DNA of 64,000 nucleotides from NCBI GenBank assembly GCA_018664075.1, contig JABJOY010000034.1, positions 48,394 through 112,393 of the forward strand. Reading direction: 5' to 3'. The stretch's first letter is position 1. Each line of letters opens with the position of its first letter. Below the pieces are notes generated by a model, which did no database searches, was not told the origin of the DNA, and saw only the letters and a program-made list of their open reading frames with translations. Shown in pieces: positions 52,421 to 62,944 of the stretch. Origin of the DNA: Porticoccaceae bacterium. Lineage in GTDB: Bacteria; Pseudomonadota; Gammaproteobacteria; Pseudomonadales; Porticoccaceae. A program made the translations under genes and the position numbers.

Positions 52421-53446
52421 ATGAAGCACGATTATTCCCTAGGTGAAATTGCCGCGTTTCTCAATGCTGAGTTGCGCGGTGATGCGGATGTGCGAATCTC
52501 AGGGCTTAACAGTCTGGACAGTGCAGCAGCGGGGGATCTGGCATTTCTTGCCAATCCCAAATATATAAGCCAGTTGACCGATACCAGAGCAGGGGCTGTA
52601 ATCCTTAAGTCAGACCAGGCCGACAGTTTCGCAGGCAACAGCCTGGTATTGGATAACCCTTATTTGGGTTATGCCCGGATTAGTGCCTGGTTTAATCGAG
52701 CGCCAGTTCCCGGTGGCAGTATCCACCCCAGCGCGGTTATTCATCCCAGTGTTGATCTAAAAGATGATGTCTCTATCGGCCCCAATGTTGTGGTTGATGA
52801 GGGTGCGATTATTGGCTCTGGCTGTTCTATTGCCGCCAATAGCTTTATTGGCAGTCGCTCAGTTTTGGGTGCTGACTGCCTGATCGCGGCCAATGTCTCC
52901 GTCTATCATGATGTGGTCATAGGCGGTGGAGTCACTGTACACAGTGGCTCTGTGATCGGGGCAGATGGCTTTGGCTTTGCACCCAATGGCGAGGGTGGCT
53001 GGCAGAAGATTCACCAGCTTGGTGGTGTGCGCATTGGTGACCGGGTGGAGATTGGTGCCTGCAGCACAGTAGACCGCGGTGCTCTTGAAGACACAGTGGT
53101 TGGCAATTCTGTGATTATTGATAATCATGTGCAGATAGCCCACAACTGTGTGGTTGGAGATGGCACTGCTATCGCGGCTTTTTGTGCTCTTGCGGGCAGT
53201 GTAAAGCTTGGTCGCAACTGTGTTCTGGGGGGCTATGCCACTGTGGTAGGCCATTTGTCGATCTGTGACAATGTGATATTGACCGCCCATGCCTATGTGA
53301 CCAAAAGTATTTCGAAGCCTGGATCATACTCTTCGAGCACAACCCCACTGATGGAGTCATTAAAGTGGCGCAAAACTGCGGTGCGCATTGGGCAGCTTGA
53401 AGATATTGTGCAGCGCTTGAAAAGACTGGAAGATAATAAAAATTAA
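52421..53446 (+). CDS. lpxD: UDP-3-O-(3-hydroxyacyl)glucosamine N-acyltransferase
   Basis: A 341-residue trimeric left-handed beta-helix enzyme, the third step of lipid A synthesis. The N-terminal uridine-binding part ([22 protein letters not shown]) is followed by hexapeptide repeats and the catalytic His in [47 protein letters not shown] is typical. It adds the second 3-hydroxyacyl chain from ACP. The acyl donors come from the fatty-acid pathway represented by fabZ, its neighbour. Confidence 0.97.
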   Translation: MKHDYSLGEIAAFLNAELRGDADVRISGLNSLDSAAAGDLAFLANPKYISQLTDTRAGAVILKSDQADSFAGNSLVLDNPYLGYARISAWFNRAPVPGGSIHPSAVIHPSVDLKDDVSIGPNVVVDEGAIIGSGCSIAANSFIGSRSVLGADCLIAANVSVYHDVVIGGGVTVHSGSVIGADGFGFAPNGEGGWQKIHQLGGVRIGDRVEIGACSTVDRGALEDTVVGNSVIIDNHVQIAHNCVVGDGTAIAAFCALAGSVKLGRNCVLGGYATVVGHLSICDNVILTAHAYVTKSISKPGSYSSSTTPLMESLKWRKTAVRIGQLEDIVQRLKRLEDNKN

Positions 53447-53502
53447 GTAATGGTGGCCGGTTAGGGTTTGACCAGACAACAAATGTAACCTTGGATATTG
53501 TA

Positions 53503-53949
53503 ATGAATATAAATGAAATAATGGATCTATTGCCCCATCGCTACCCGTTTCTGCTGGTTGATCGAGTCACCGATGTGGTGCTCGGCGAGAGCATAGCGGG
53601 TTACAAGAATGTCAGTATCAATGAAGAGGTGTTTAATGGCCATTTCCCTGGTGCGCCTATTTTTCCCGGTGTAATGATTATTGAAGCCATGGCCCAGGTC
53701 TCTGGTATTTTGGGTTTTGCCACCACTGGTGAGACCGCGGACCACGATAAGCTATACCTGTTTGCCGGTGTCGATAAGGTGCGCTTTAAACGCCCGGTGG
53801 TTCCAGGGGACCGACTGGATTTGACCTCTGAGGTTGAGACCGTTAAACGTAATATATGGCGCTTTCGCTGTACTGCCAAGGTTGATGGGCAGACTGCCTG
53901 CGAAGCTACAATTCTTTGCGCCTACAGAGATAAAGGTGAGGTTGCATGA
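53503..53949 (+). CDS. fabZ: (3R)-hydroxyacyl-ACP dehydratase
   Basis: A 148-residue hot-dog-fold dehydratase of fatty acid synthesis. [17 protein letters not shown] contains the catalytic His, and [25 protein letters not shown] the catalytic Glu. I used the ATG at 53503 ([16 protein letters not shown]); a TTG four codons earlier is possible. It competes with LpxA for 3-hydroxyacyl-ACP, which is why the two genes are usually linked. It overlaps lpxA by four bases. Confidence 0.96.
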   Translation: MNINEIMDLLPHRYPFLLVDRVTDVVLGESIAGYKNVSINEEVFNGHFPGAPIFPGVMIIEAMAQVSGILGFATTGETADHDKLYLFAGVDKVRFKRPVVPGDRLDLTSEVETVKRNIWRFRCTAKVDGQTACEATILCAYRDKGEVA

Positions 53950-54713
53950 TAGATCCCAGGGCCATTGTTGATCCTTCAGCTACTGTTGGCGATAACGTCA
54001 GCATCGGGCCATGGACCATTGTCGGCCCGGATGTCGAGATCGGTGATAACTGTGAAATCGCGTCCCATGTGGTGCTTAAAGGACCTACGGTTCTGGGTCG
54101 CGGCAACAAGATATTCCAGTTTGCCACTATAGGCGATGCTACTCCGGATCTTAAATACAATGGCGAACCAACCAGGCTTGTGGTTGGTGATAACAATGTG
54201 TTCCGCGAAGGGGTCACAGTGCACAGGGGTACTGTGCAGGGTAACTATGAGACGGTAATTGGCAGTGATAATCTGTTTATGCCCTATGTTCATATTGCCC
54301 ATGACTGTGTGATCGGCAGCCATGTTGTTTTTTCCAACAACGCGACTATCGCTGGGCATGTGCATGTGGGGGACTGGGCCATTTTGGCCGGGTACGCGCT
54401 GTCCCATCAATTTGTTCATATTGGTGCCCATTGTTTTATTGCTACAGCTGCCTTCTGTTACCACGATGTACCAGCCTTTGTGACGGCTTCAGGTAATCCT
54501 GCAGAACCTCGCACCATTAATCGAGAGGGGCTAAAGCGGCGTGGCTTTAGCGCCGATGAAATCGCCATGGCCAACAAGGCCTATAAATTACTTTATCGCC
54601 GTGGCCTGCAATTTGATGAGGCACTTAAGGCGATTGCCGAGTTGGGCGACAATAGGGTCACTACCATGTTTTTATCCTCCGTTGAGCACAGTACTCGCGG
54701 CATTATTCGTTAG
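53946..54713 (+). CDS. lpxA: UDP-N-acetylglucosamine O-acyltransferase
   Basis: A 255-residue hexapeptide-repeat trimer, the first enzyme of lipid A synthesis. [22 protein letters not shown] starts the beta helix. [28 protein letters not shown] holds the catalytic His, and the C-terminal helical part has [16 protein letters not shown]. It is coupled to fabZ by an ATGA overlap and is three bases before lpxB. Confidence 0.97.
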   Translation: MIDPRAIVDPSATVGDNVSIGPWTIVGPDVEIGDNCEIASHVVLKGPTVLGRGNKIFQFATIGDATPDLKYNGEPTRLVVGDNNVFREGVTVHRGTVQGNYETVIGSDNLFMPYVHIAHDCVIGSHVVFSNNATIAGHVHVGDWAILAGYALSHQFVHIGAHCFIATAAFCYHDVPAFVTASGNPAEPRTINREGLKRRGFSADEIAMANKAYKLLYRRGLQFDEALKAIAELGDNRVTTMFLSSVEHSTRGIIR

Positions 54714-54716
54714 TCT

Positions 54717-55862
54717 ATGTCTGCGCCAAGCCCAGTCTTCGCCATAGTTGCAGGAGAGGCCTCCGGGGATATTCTCGGCGCAAATCTGATACGGGCACTT
54801 AAACAACTTTTTCCAGACGCTATTTTTGAGGGCATAGGTGGCCCGCAGATGCAGGCTGAGAGTTTTAGGTCCCTGTATGAAATGGACCGTCTCTCAGTAA
54901 TGGGTCTGGTTGAGCCCCTAAAACGGCTGCCTGAGCTTTTGCGCATCAGGCGTAATATTGTCCGGCGCTATAGCAATAACAGGCCAGCGGTCTTTATTGG
55001 TATTGACTCTCCTGACTTTAATTCAGGCATAGAGCAGAGACTTCATCGCGCCGGGGTAAAAACTGTCCATTATGTCAGTCCTTCGGTCTGGGCCTGGCGT
55101 CAGGGTAGAATCAAAAAGATCAAAAAGTCTGTTGACCTTATGCTGACCTTGCTGCCTTTTGAAGCTGATTTCTATCGCCAGCATCAGGTGCCGGTGTGCT
55201 TTGTCGGCCATCCATTGGCTCAGCAGTTTGGCGACAAGCCAGATAAAAATTCAGCCTGTACCGAGCTTGGCCTCGACCCCCAGCGACCAGTGCTGTGTAT
55301 TATGCCCGGCAGCAGATCCAGCGAAGTTGAGTTACTGGCGAATCTGTTTCTCGACGCTGCTGAGGTTGTCCGTCAGACGTGGAACGCAGATATTCAGCTA
55401 GTGATACCTGCGGCCAATCAGGCTCGGTATCAACAGGTTGAGGAGATTCTGGGCCACAGGCCCAATTTAAATATCCTGCTGTTACAGCAGCAATCCCATC
55501 TTGCTATGGAAGCGGCTGATGTGGTGCTGCTTGCCTCAGGCACCACGGCTCTGGAAGCTATGCTACTAAAGAAGCCTATGGTGGTGAGTTATCGTTTTGG
55601 GGCCTGGACCTATAAGCTGTTATCCAGGTTGATTAAGACCCCCTACGCCTCTATTCCCAATTTGCTAGCCAATAAGATGCTGGTGCCAGAGCTGATTCAG
55701 GATGATGCCTCAGTGGACAACTTGTCTGCAGCAGTGATTGATGCATTTGATGCAGACCGGCGTGAGCTGTTGCAGGTAGAGTTTGCCCGATTGCAAGAAC
55801 AGCTGGCTGTGGACTCTGGTGCTGTTGCTGCCCGCGCTATCTCCGAGTTGTTGGCCCAGTGA
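54717..55862 (+). CDS. lpxB: lipid-A-disaccharide synthase
   Basis: A 381-residue GT19 glycosyltransferase that joins two acylated glucosamines into the lipid A disaccharide. VFAIVAGEASGDILGANLIRAL, GIGGPQMQAE, FIGIDSPDFNSGIE, YVSPSVWAWRQGRIKKI and ASGTTALEAMLLKKPMVVSYR are family motifs in normal order. It overlaps rnhB by four bases. With lpxD and lpxA it covers three of the lipid A steps; lpxC, lpxH and lpxK are elsewhere. Confidence 0.97.
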   Translation: MSAPSPVFAIVAGEASGDILGANLIRALKQLFPDAIFEGIGGPQMQAESFRSLYEMDRLSVMGLVEPLKRLPELLRIRRNIVRRYSNNRPAVFIGIDSPDFNSGIEQRLHRAGVKTVHYVSPSVWAWRQGRIKKIKKSVDLMLTLLPFEADFYRQHQVPVCFVGHPLAQQFGDKPDKNSACTELGLDPQRPVLCIMPGSRSSEVELLANLFLDAAEVVRQTWNADIQLVIPAANQARYQQVEEILGHRPNLNILLLQQQSHLAMEAADVVLLASGTTALEAMLLKKPMVVSYRFGAWTYKLLSRLIKTPYASIPNLLANKMLVPELIQDDASVDNLSAAVIDAFDADRRELLQVEFARLQEQLAVDSGAVAARAISELLAQ

Positions 55863-56470
55863 AGCCCTGGAAGCCTCCGGTAGGGGTTAAATGTTTGGCT
55901 GGTGTGGACGAGGTTGGCCGCGGCCCCCTGGCGGGAGATGTGGTCACTGCTGCTGTAGTACTGCCAGCCAATCACAGAATTGAAGGGTTGGCTGATTCTA
56001 AAACGCTGTCTGCCCGGCAGAGGGAAAACCTATATAGCGATATTATCAGCCATGCGGACTGCTGGGCTGTGGGGCGCGCCTCGGTGGCTGAGATTGATCG
56101 CTTCAATATTTTGCAGGCCACTCTGATGGCCATGCGCCGGGCTGTGATGGGGCTGCGCATGCAGCCAGATTACGTTGCCGTTGATGGCAATCGTGTACCC
56201 CAGTGGGAATACAGTGCCGAGGCCGTGGTGAAAGGCGATGGTAGAGTTGAGGTGATCAGTGCAGCATCCATTATCGCCAAGGTGGTGCGTGATGCCGAGA
56301 TGGCCGAGATGCATATTAAATATCCGGGCTATGGCTTCGACAGCAATAAAGGTTACGGCACGGCTCAGCATCTGGAAGCGCTGGAGCGGCTGGGCCCCAC
56401 GCCTATCCACAGGCGTTCATTTGCCCCGGTGAGAAAGGAAATGGGCCTGGATCAGTCTGATTTGTTTTGA
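55859..56470 (+). CDS. rnhB: ribonuclease HII
   Basis: A 203-residue type 2 RNase H that removes RNA primers and misincorporated ribonucleotides. LAGVDEVGRGPLAGDVVTAAVVL holds the first two acidic residues (Asp17, Glu18), YVAVDGNRVP the third, and SIIAKVVRDAEM plus GYGFDSNKGYGTAQHLEAL the rest. The start is GTG, overlapping the lpxB stop. A 135-bp gap then precedes the KAS III gene rather than dnaE. Confidence 0.95.
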   Translation: MKPWKPPVGVKCLAGVDEVGRGPLAGDVVTAAVVLPANHRIEGLADSKTLSARQRENLYSDIISHADCWAVGRASVAEIDRFNILQATLMAMRRAVMGLRMQPDYVAVDGNRVPQWEYSAEAVVKGDGRVEVISAASIIAKVVRDAEMAEMHIKYPGYGFDSNKGYGTAQHLEALERLGPTPIHRRSFAPVRKEMGLDQSDLF

Positions 56471-56605
56471 GCTGCATTACTGGGCCGCTAGTTCCGCTGA
56501 TAAATAAAATGCAGGTTTAAGTTTAAAAAGTCAGTTTAGCCTTGAGTTCAGGTGGCACAGGCTTTACATTCGACGGTATAAAAACAACTAATATTTGGGG
56601 TTGAA

Positions 56606-57700
56606 GTGGTGACACACGCACAGATTACAGGTTGGGGCAAATATGCGCCGCCATTACTGATGACCAATGATGATATGGCTAAAATTGTTGATACCAATGA
56701 TGAGTGGATTTTTTCGCGCTCTGGTATTCGCCAGCGGCATTACAGCCATGTCACCACTGGTGAGATGGGCTGGCTGGCAGGAGAGAGAGCTCTGGCCGCC
56801 GCCGGTATTAGCGCTGATGAACTGGATCTGGTGATTCTGGGCTCAACCACGCCGGAAGAGTACTGCCCCAACACCGCAAGTATAATCAAGAATAAGCTGG
56901 GTGCGACAAAGGCCGCGGCCTTTGATCTGAACTCGGCCTGCACCAGCTGGCTCTATGGGCTTAATGCAGCCACCGATATGGTCAAGTCGGGGTCTATTAA
57001 AAAGGCACTGGTTATTGGTGCAGAGCGTATTTCTGTGGCCATGGACTGGAGCAAGCGCGAATCCTGCTTTTTGTTTGGCGATGGTGCAGGTGCGGTTGTG
57101 ATTGAGGCATCGGAAGAAAAGACCGGCCTGCTGAGCGCACATATGAGCTGTGTGCCCGATAGCCGCGAATGCCTGCACATTCCCAAGTGGGGGTTGTCGA
57201 CGATGCACTGGACTGATGATCTCCATGTGTCACTCAATTTTGAGGGCCAGGAAATCTTTAAAAGTGCAGTTAAAGGCATGAGTGAATCCATTGCCGAGGT
57301 GCTTCGACGAGAGGGGTTAACTGCAGATGATATAGATCTGTTTGTCCCCCATCAGGCTAACGTTCGCATTATTCAGGCCTTAGCTAAACGCCTTAATTTC
57401 CCCATGGAGAAGATAATGGTCTGTATTGATAAATACGCCAATACCAGTGCTGCGGCTATTCCTCTGGCCCTCTGTGACGCGCTGGCTGAAGGCAGAGTGA
57501 AACCAGGCATGACTATTTTAACCGCCTCCTTTGGTGCCGGGTTGACCTGTGGTGCAGGAATTATCCGCTGGGGTGACAGGGTTGAGCCACTGCAGCACAG
57601 CGATGCAGATATTGCGCCCTTTGAGGGCACGGTATTTGATTTGATGAAAGACAGCTTTGCCTATTACGGCGTCGATGCGGAGCACCTGTTATCTAAATGA
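56606..57700 (+). CDS. beta-ketoacyl-ACP synthase III (FabH-like) with extended C-terminus
   Basis: A 364-residue thiolase-fold synthase. The KAS III triad is complete: Cys112 in LNSACTSWLYGL, His249 in VPHQANVRIIQAL and Asn279 in YANTSAAAIPLAL. FGDGAGAVVIEA and TASFGAGLTCGAGIIRWG are further marks. It exceeds the E. coli FabH (317) mainly by a tail of about 35-40 residues after IIRWGDRV. The start is one of two adjacent GTG codons behind TTTGGGG. It ends in an ATGA overlap with dnaE. It may prime fatty acid synthesis or serve a special acyl chain; no other fab gene is adjacent except fabZ and accA further off. Confidence 0.9.
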   Translation: MVTHAQITGWGKYAPPLLMTNDDMAKIVDTNDEWIFSRSGIRQRHYSHVTTGEMGWLAGERALAAAGISADELDLVILGSTTPEEYCPNTASIIKNKLGATKAAAFDLNSACTSWLYGLNAATDMVKSGSIKKALVIGAERISVAMDWSKRESCFLFGDGAGAVVIEASEEKTGLLSAHMSCVPDSRECLHIPKWGLSTMHWTDDLHVSLNFEGQEIFKSAVKGMSESIAEVLRREGLTADDIDLFVPHQANVRIIQALAKRLNFPMEKIMVCIDKYANTSAAAIPLALCDALAEGRVKPGMTILTASFGAGLTCGAGIIRWGDRVEPLQHSDADIAPFEGTVFDLMKDSFAYYGVDAEHLLSK

Positions 57701-60700
57701 CCCCATCATTTGTCCATCTTCGACTGCATTCTGAATACTCATTAGTTGATGGGTTGGTACGCATTAAACCTCTGGCGGCCAAGGTTGCCGAGATGGGTAT
57801 GCCAGCAGTCGCTCTGACTGACTTTAATAATTTCTTCGGCCTAGTCAAATTTTATAAAGCCTGCCAGAACAATGGCGTTAAGCCTGTTCTGGGTGCCGAC
57901 ATGCTGATTCAGGACGAGAGCGGTGAAGGTGGGCTTGCTCAGCTGGTGCTATTGGTTGCAGACCAGACTGGCTACCAGAATTTAACCAAACTTGTGTCAA
58001 GAGCCTATCAGGAAGGCCAGCGTCAGGCCGTCCCCACAATTAAACGATCCTGGTTGGAAGGAGCGAGCGATGGGTTGATTGCGCTCTCTGGGGGACGCGC
58101 CGGTGAAGTGGGTGTGGCACTGATCTCTGGTCGCGGGGCGGAGGCAGAGCAGCTATTGTTGGACTATATGCAGCTTTTCCCCAACCGTTTTTATCTCGAG
58201 CTACAGCGTACCGGCCGTGCCGACGAGGAGGATTATCTCCATGCTGCGGTAGGTCTGGCCTCTCAGTACAGCTGCCCTGTGGTGGCCACCAATGATGTGC
58301 GCTTTATACAGGCGGATGAATTTGAAGCCCATGAGGCGCGGGTGTGTATTCATGAGGGGCGTGCACTGGATGATCCCCGCCGCGAGCGACGTTTTTCCGA
58401 GAGTCAGTATCTGCGCAGTGCCGATGAGATGGCTGAGCTATTTGCCGATATTCCCGAGGCGCTGCAAAATACCATAGAGATCGCCAGGCGCTGCACTCTG
58501 GATCTGCGTCTGGGCGAGTACTTCCTGCCGGATTATCCAATCCCTGAAGGCATGACCATCAATGAATTCTTTATCGCCGAGTCCGAGCAGGGTCTGCAGG
58601 AGCGGCTGGCAGTGCTGTTTGATACCCAGGCCCCGGACTTTGCTGAGACTCAGCAGCTGTATGCGGAGCGGCTTAAGTTTGAGCTGGATATTATTATCCA
58701 GATGGGTTTTCCCGGCTACTTCCTAATTGTCATGGACTTTATTCGCTGGGCTAAAAATAACCAGATACCTGTGGGCCCAGGCCGCGGCTCTGGAGCCGGT
58801 TCACTGGTTGCTTATGCATTAAAAATCACTGACCTTGACCCCATTGAATACGATCTGCTGTTTGAGCGCTTTCTAAATCCTGAGCGGGTATCCATGCCGG
58901 ATTTTGATATCGACTTTTGCATGGAGGGTCGCGACCGCGTGATCGCCTATGTGGCGGAGCAGTATGGCCGCGATGCAGTGTCGCAAATTGTGACCTTTGG
59001 CACCATGGCTGCCAAGGCGGTGGTGCGAGATGTGGCCCGCGTGCAGGGCAAGTCTTACGGGCTTGCAGATAAACTGTCAAAGTTGATCCCCTTTGAAGTG
59101 GGCATGACCCTGGAAAAGGCGGTTGAGCAGGAAGAGGAGCTGGAGCAGTTTCTCGCCCAGGACGAAGAGGCCGCAGAAATCTGGAGTATGGCACTGCAGC
59201 TTGAGGGGGTTTCGCGCAACTGTGGCAAGCATGCCGGTGGCGTGGTTATTGCGCCGACACAGATAACCGATTTTTCACCGATCTACTGTGATGATAGTGG
59301 CGGCGGGGTGGTTACACAGTTCGACAAAAATGATGTGGAAGAGGCCGGGCTGGTCAAGTTCGACTTTCTGGGGCTGCGCACATTAACCATTATTGACTGG
59401 GCTGTGCGCATGATTAATCGCACCCGCACAGCTAATGGCGAAGACTGTCTGGATATCGAAAAGATTCCTCTGGATGACAAGGCCACCTATGAGCTGATGC
59501 AGCGGGCTGAAACCACCGCAGTCTTCCAGCTTGAATCTCGCGGCATGAAAGACCTGATTAAAAAACTCGGTCCTGACCGCTTTGAAGATATTGTCGCACT
59601 GGTGGCGCTGTTTCGTCCTGGTCCACTGCAGTCGGGCATGGTTGATGATTTTATCAATCGGAAGAAAGGCCGGGCTGAGGTCAGTTATCCCCATGTGCAG
59701 TACCAGCATGAATCCTTAAAGCCAGCACTGGAACCCACCTACGGCATTATTCTCTATCAGGAACAGGTGATGCAGATTGCTCAGGAAATGGGTGGCTATA
59801 CCCTTGGCGGCGCTGATTTGTTGCGTCGCGCCATGGGTAAGAAAAATGCTGAAGAGATGGCAAAGCAGCGAGAGCTATTTACCCAGGGTGCAGTGGAGAA
59901 AGGGTTTACCCAGGATTTGGCATCGAATATTTTTGACCTGATGGAAAAATTTGCCGGTTACGGCTTTAACAAATCCCACAGTGCTGCCTATGCTTTGGTG
60001 GCCTATCAGACAGGCTGGCTCAAAACCCATTATCCCGCCGAGTTTATGGCGGCGACTATCTCATCTGATATGGATAAAACCGACAAGGTGGTGACCTTTA
60101 TCGATGAATGCCGGGCTATGGGTCTGAATTTGCTGCCCCCGGATGTCAATCATGGGCAGTTTCACTTTAGTGTCGATGGCCCCGGGCGTGTGATTTACGG
60201 CCTTGGCGCTATCAAAGGGCTGGGTGAAGGCCCGGTAGACAATATCATAGCGGCGCGCACTGAGGGTGGGCCGTTTAAAGATCTGTTTGACTTCTGTGCC
60301 CGAGTGGATGGCCGCAAGGTCAATAAGCGCGCCCTTGAGGCGATGATTCGCAGTGGTGCTCTGGATAATATTGGTCCTGAAGGGGAAGTGGGTTATCGCC
60401 GTGCGGTGATGCTGGCGGGAATGGATGAGGCGGTTAAGCTGGCGGAACAGCATGCACGCAATACCAGCAGTGGCATGGGCGATCTCTTTGGCGACTCCAT
60501 TGTAGATAGCGCTGTGGATATTAACTACAACAGCTATAACGGCGCCCGTGTGCTCTCGGTGCGTGAGCGTTTAAATGGTGAAAAAGACACATTGGGCCTG
60601 TATTTGACTGGTCACCCAATCGATGAATATGAGGATGAATTGCGCTCCATGGTACCCAGCCGTATCGCTGATCTGAGACCAGGTAAAGATGGCTCAACCG

Positions 60701-61197
60701 TGTCCGGCATGGTGGTGGGCATGCGGGTGATGAAAAACAAGCGCGGAGACAGCTTTGCATTTTTGACATTGGATGACAAAAGTGGCCGTGTTGAGTTGTC
60801 GGTATGGGCGGAAAAATTTAATGCCTATCGGGATATTCTGACCAAAGATGCGCTGCTTGTGGTGCAGGGTGTGGTGTCTGAGGATAGCTTTACCGGTGGT
60901 TTAAAAATGGTCGCTGAATCTATTCAGTCTATCTATGAAGCACGCTGCAGCAAGCTTAGCAAGCTGCAGTTGACCATCTCTCAGTCTGGGGTTGCCGATG
61001 GTTGGGTGGATCAGTTTCACCGCACCATCAGTGAATATGGCAATGGCAACTGCCCCATTATCCTGGAGTACATTGTGCCCAGCGCGGTGGGTCAACTCTC
61101 TCTGGGTCGACAGTGGCTGGTGCAGCCAAAAGATGAATTGATTGCTCGATTGCGGGAAGATTTTGGTAAAAACAGCGTTCGCTTGCACTATCATTAG
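57697..61197 (+). CDS. dnaE: DNA polymerase III alpha subunit
   Basis: A 1166-residue C-family replicative polymerase. FVHLRLHSEYSLVDGLVRI opens the PHP domain. PVGPGRGSGAGSLVAYALKITDLDPIEYDLLFERFLNPERVSMPDFDIDFC carries the palm aspartates, and GYGFNKSHSAAYALVAYQTGWLKTHYPAEFMAA the fingers motif. The tandem HhH and OB-fold regions follow (STVSGMVVGMRVMKNKRGDSFAFLTLDD). Length is close to E. coli (1160). It overlaps the KAS III gene by four bases and leads to accA after 81 bases. Confidence 0.98.
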   Translation: MTPSFVHLRLHSEYSLVDGLVRIKPLAAKVAEMGMPAVALTDFNNFFGLVKFYKACQNNGVKPVLGADMLIQDESGEGGLAQLVLLVADQTGYQNLTKLVSRAYQEGQRQAVPTIKRSWLEGASDGLIALSGGRAGEVGVALISGRGAEAEQLLLDYMQLFPNRFYLELQRTGRADEEDYLHAAVGLASQYSCPVVATNDVRFIQADEFEAHEARVCIHEGRALDDPRRERRFSESQYLRSADEMAELFADIPEALQNTIEIARRCTLDLRLGEYFLPDYPIPEGMTINEFFIAESEQGLQERLAVLFDTQAPDFAETQQLYAERLKFELDIIIQMGFPGYFLIVMDFIRWAKNNQIPVGPGRGSGAGSLVAYALKITDLDPIEYDLLFERFLNPERVSMPDFDIDFCMEGRDRVIAYVAEQYGRDAVSQIVTFGTMAAKAVVRDVARVQGKSYGLADKLSKLIPFEVGMTLEKAVEQEEELEQFLAQDEEAAEIWSMALQLEGVSRNCGKHAGGVVIAPTQITDFSPIYCDDSGGGVVTQFDKNDVEEAGLVKFDFLGLRTLTIIDWAVRMINRTRTANGEDCLDIEKIPLDDKATYELMQRAETTAVFQLESRGMKDLIKKLGPDRFEDIVALVALFRPGPLQSGMVDDFINRKKGRAEVSYPHVQYQHESLKPALEPTYGIILYQEQVMQIAQEMGGYTLGGADLLRRAMGKKNAEEMAKQRELFTQGAVEKGFTQDLASNIFDLMEKFAGYGFNKSHSAAYALVAYQTGWLKTHYPAEFMAATISSDMDKTDKVVTFIDECRAMGLNLLPPDVNHGQFHFSVDGPGRVIYGLGAIKGLGEGPVDNIIAARTEGGPFKDLFDFCARVDGRKVNKRALEAMIRSGALDNIGPEGEVGYRRAVMLAGMDEAVKLAEQHARNTSSGMGDLFGDSIVDSAVDINYNSYNGARVLSVRERLNGEKDTLGLYLTGHPIDEYEDELRSMVPSRIADLRPGKDGSTVSGMVVGMRVMKNKRGDSFAFLTLDDKSGRVELSVWAEKFNAYRDILTKDALLVVQGVVSEDSFTGGLKMVAESIQSIYEARCSKLSKLQLTISQSGVADGWVDQFHRTISEYGNGNCPIILEYIVPSAVGQLSLGRQWLVQPKDELIARLREDFGKNSVRLHYH

Positions 61198-61278
61198 GTA
61201 ATCAAGCCACAACAGGCTGGCAGTCCCGCGCAGAGATGTTAAAATGCGTCCCCGGGCACCCGCAGAGACTTTCTAACC

Positions 61279-62232
61279 ATGAATTTAAACTATCTTTCTT
61301 TTGAGCAACCAATTGCCGAGTTGGAAGCAAAAATTGAAGAATTGCATTTGGTTGGCAATGATAATGAACTTAACATTGCTGAAGAAGTGGCCAAACTTCG
61401 GGACAAGTCACGCAAGCTGACTGAGAGTATTTACGCCAAGCTCAGCCCCTGGCAAGTGGTGCAGGTGGCCCGCCATCCTCAACGCCCCTATAGCCTTGAT
61501 TATATCCAGCGTATCTTTACCGACTGGGAAGAGATGCATGGTGACCGTCACTTCGGTGATGACAGTGCTATTGTCGGTGGTGTTGCTCGACTCAACGGCG
61601 GGCCAGTGATGGTTATTGGCGAAGAGAAGGGTCGCGGCGTCAATGAAAAAGTCATGCGTAATTTTGGTATGCCCAAAGCTGAGGGCTACCGCAAAGCACT
61701 GCGTCTGATGGAGACTGCTGAGCGGTTTAAGTTGCCCGTGATTACCCTGATTGATACCCCAGGAGCCTATCCTGGCATCGACTCGGAGGAGCGCAATATC
61801 TCTGAGGCCATCGCGCGCAATCTGGCAGTTATGTCGCGGCTGAAAACGCCTATTATTTGCACCGTAATTGGTGAGGGTAGCTCTGGTGGCGCTCTGGCTA
61901 TTGGTGTTGGCGATAAACTCAACATGCTGCAGTACAGCACCTACTTTGTGATCTCTCCCGAGGGCTGTGCCAATATTATCTGGAAGACCAGTGACAAGGC
62001 TCCCCAGGCCGCTGAAGCCATGGGTGTTACCTCGGATAATCTGCAGAACCTGGGTATTGTTGATGAGACGATTCCAGAGCCTATGGGTGGCGCTCACAGA
62101 GATATTGAAGCGATGAGTGCGACTATCAAGGAGCATCTCTCGACCCAGCTTGATGAGCTTCAGGCCATCCCTGTAGACGACTTGCTAGAGCGCCGTTACC
62201 AGCGCCTAATGTCCTACGGCAGACCCGACTAA
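61279..62232 (+). CDS. accA: acetyl-CoA carboxylase carboxyltransferase subunit alpha
   Basis: A 317-residue crotonase-fold subunit that pairs with AccD to make malonyl-CoA. [70 protein letters not shown] and [15 protein letters not shown] are diagnostic. Length is that of the family. The dnaE-accA order is standard in gammaproteobacteria. accD is not in the window. The next gene converges on it. Confidence 0.98.
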   Translation: MNLNYLSFEQPIAELEAKIEELHLVGNDNELNIAEEVAKLRDKSRKLTESIYAKLSPWQVVQVARHPQRPYSLDYIQRIFTDWEEMHGDRHFGDDSAIVGGVARLNGGPVMVIGEEKGRGVNEKVMRNFGMPKAEGYRKALRLMETAERFKLPVITLIDTPGAYPGIDSEERNISEAIARNLAVMSRLKTPIICTVIGEGSSGGALAIGVGDKLNMLQYSTYFVISPEGCANIIWKTSDKAPQAAEAMGVTSDNLQNLGIVDETIPEPMGGAHRDIEAMSATIKEHLSTQLDELQAIPVDDLLERRYQRLMSYGRPD

Positions 62233-62248
62233 GGTTTTACTAGCAGGC

Positions 62249-62944
62249 CTAATTCTCTTCCAGCAATGATATAGCTGCTATAGCCTCGGGATCCTGAGAC
62301 TTTAGCTGGTTGGCTATATGGTGCTGGAAAAAATACCTGAAATCCTGGCTTTTGTCTGCGGCGTACAGGCAACTGTCCCCAGGCAGTACTGGTGTATTAA
62401 CTACCTTGTCTTCATCGATCAACATGGCCTCCATGGTGCCATCCTGCAGCAGTCGCCAGCTGATCACTTCTTTAAGGGTAATACTGTGGAAGCCATCGGC
62501 GGACAGTACCGCATGAGTGCCAATGCTATCTGGCACTTCCTGAATGATCTCTCGTCCAGAGTCACACTGATATTCATAATAATCAGCAGCGGTTTCCAGC
62601 TCGACCACCTTATGCAGTGGCGCTGCGAAAAATAACTCATCAACACCCTGATCGTAATAGCCTTGCCACTGACCGTTAAGGGGGTCATTGATCTCATCGC
62701 AGGCAACCAGCTCATCGAGCCAGGGCACTAGTCCAACGACTTCGCCGCTAAGGCGTAGACCCCAGGCCAGTACTTTTACGGAGAATAGTTTTTCCGGATT
62801 CTCGGAATTGCTATAGAGCATTTCGAGACCATCGAGTTCGGGAGCAATACGTATAAGTTTGTTATTGGAAAGTTCTGAGAGGGGTTTGCGTGTGAAGATA
62901 TCAATCACATTATCCAGCTGGTGATCAATCGCCATATTGGGCAT
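62249..62944 (-). CDS. conserved-looking hypothetical protein, acidic
   Basis: A 231-residue protein I do not recognise. The start at 62944 is well supported by AAGGAGATATA, eight bases upstream, and gives MPNMAIDHQLDNVIDIF. The composition is strongly acidic with no signal peptide or membrane helix, so it is probably cytoplasmic. Patches such as LAWGLRLSGEVVGLVPWLDELVACDEIND, WQGYYDQGVDELFFAAP and SWRLLQDGTMEAMLIDEDKV look like a globular mixed alpha/beta protein. It is convergent with accA and divergent from the cyclotransferase-like gene, so it is probably a single-gene unit. Confidence 0.75.
   Translation of the reverse strand: MPNMAIDHQLDNVIDIFTRKPLSELSNNKLIRIAPELDGLEMLYSNSENPEKLFSVKVLAWGLRLSGEVVGLVPWLDELVACDEINDPLNGQWQGYYDQGVDELFFAAPLHKVVELETAADYYEYQCDSGREIIQEVPDSIGTHAVLSADGFHSITLKEVISWRLLQDGTMEAMLIDEDKVVNTPVLPGDSCLYAADKSQDFRYFFQHHIANQLKSQDPEAIAAISLLEEN

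Noticed and set aside
61408-62136. Long open frame antisense to accA (about 240 codons)
   Set aside because: It lies wholly inside an unmistakable accA, has no family motif or ribosome site, and its openness follows from accA codon bias.
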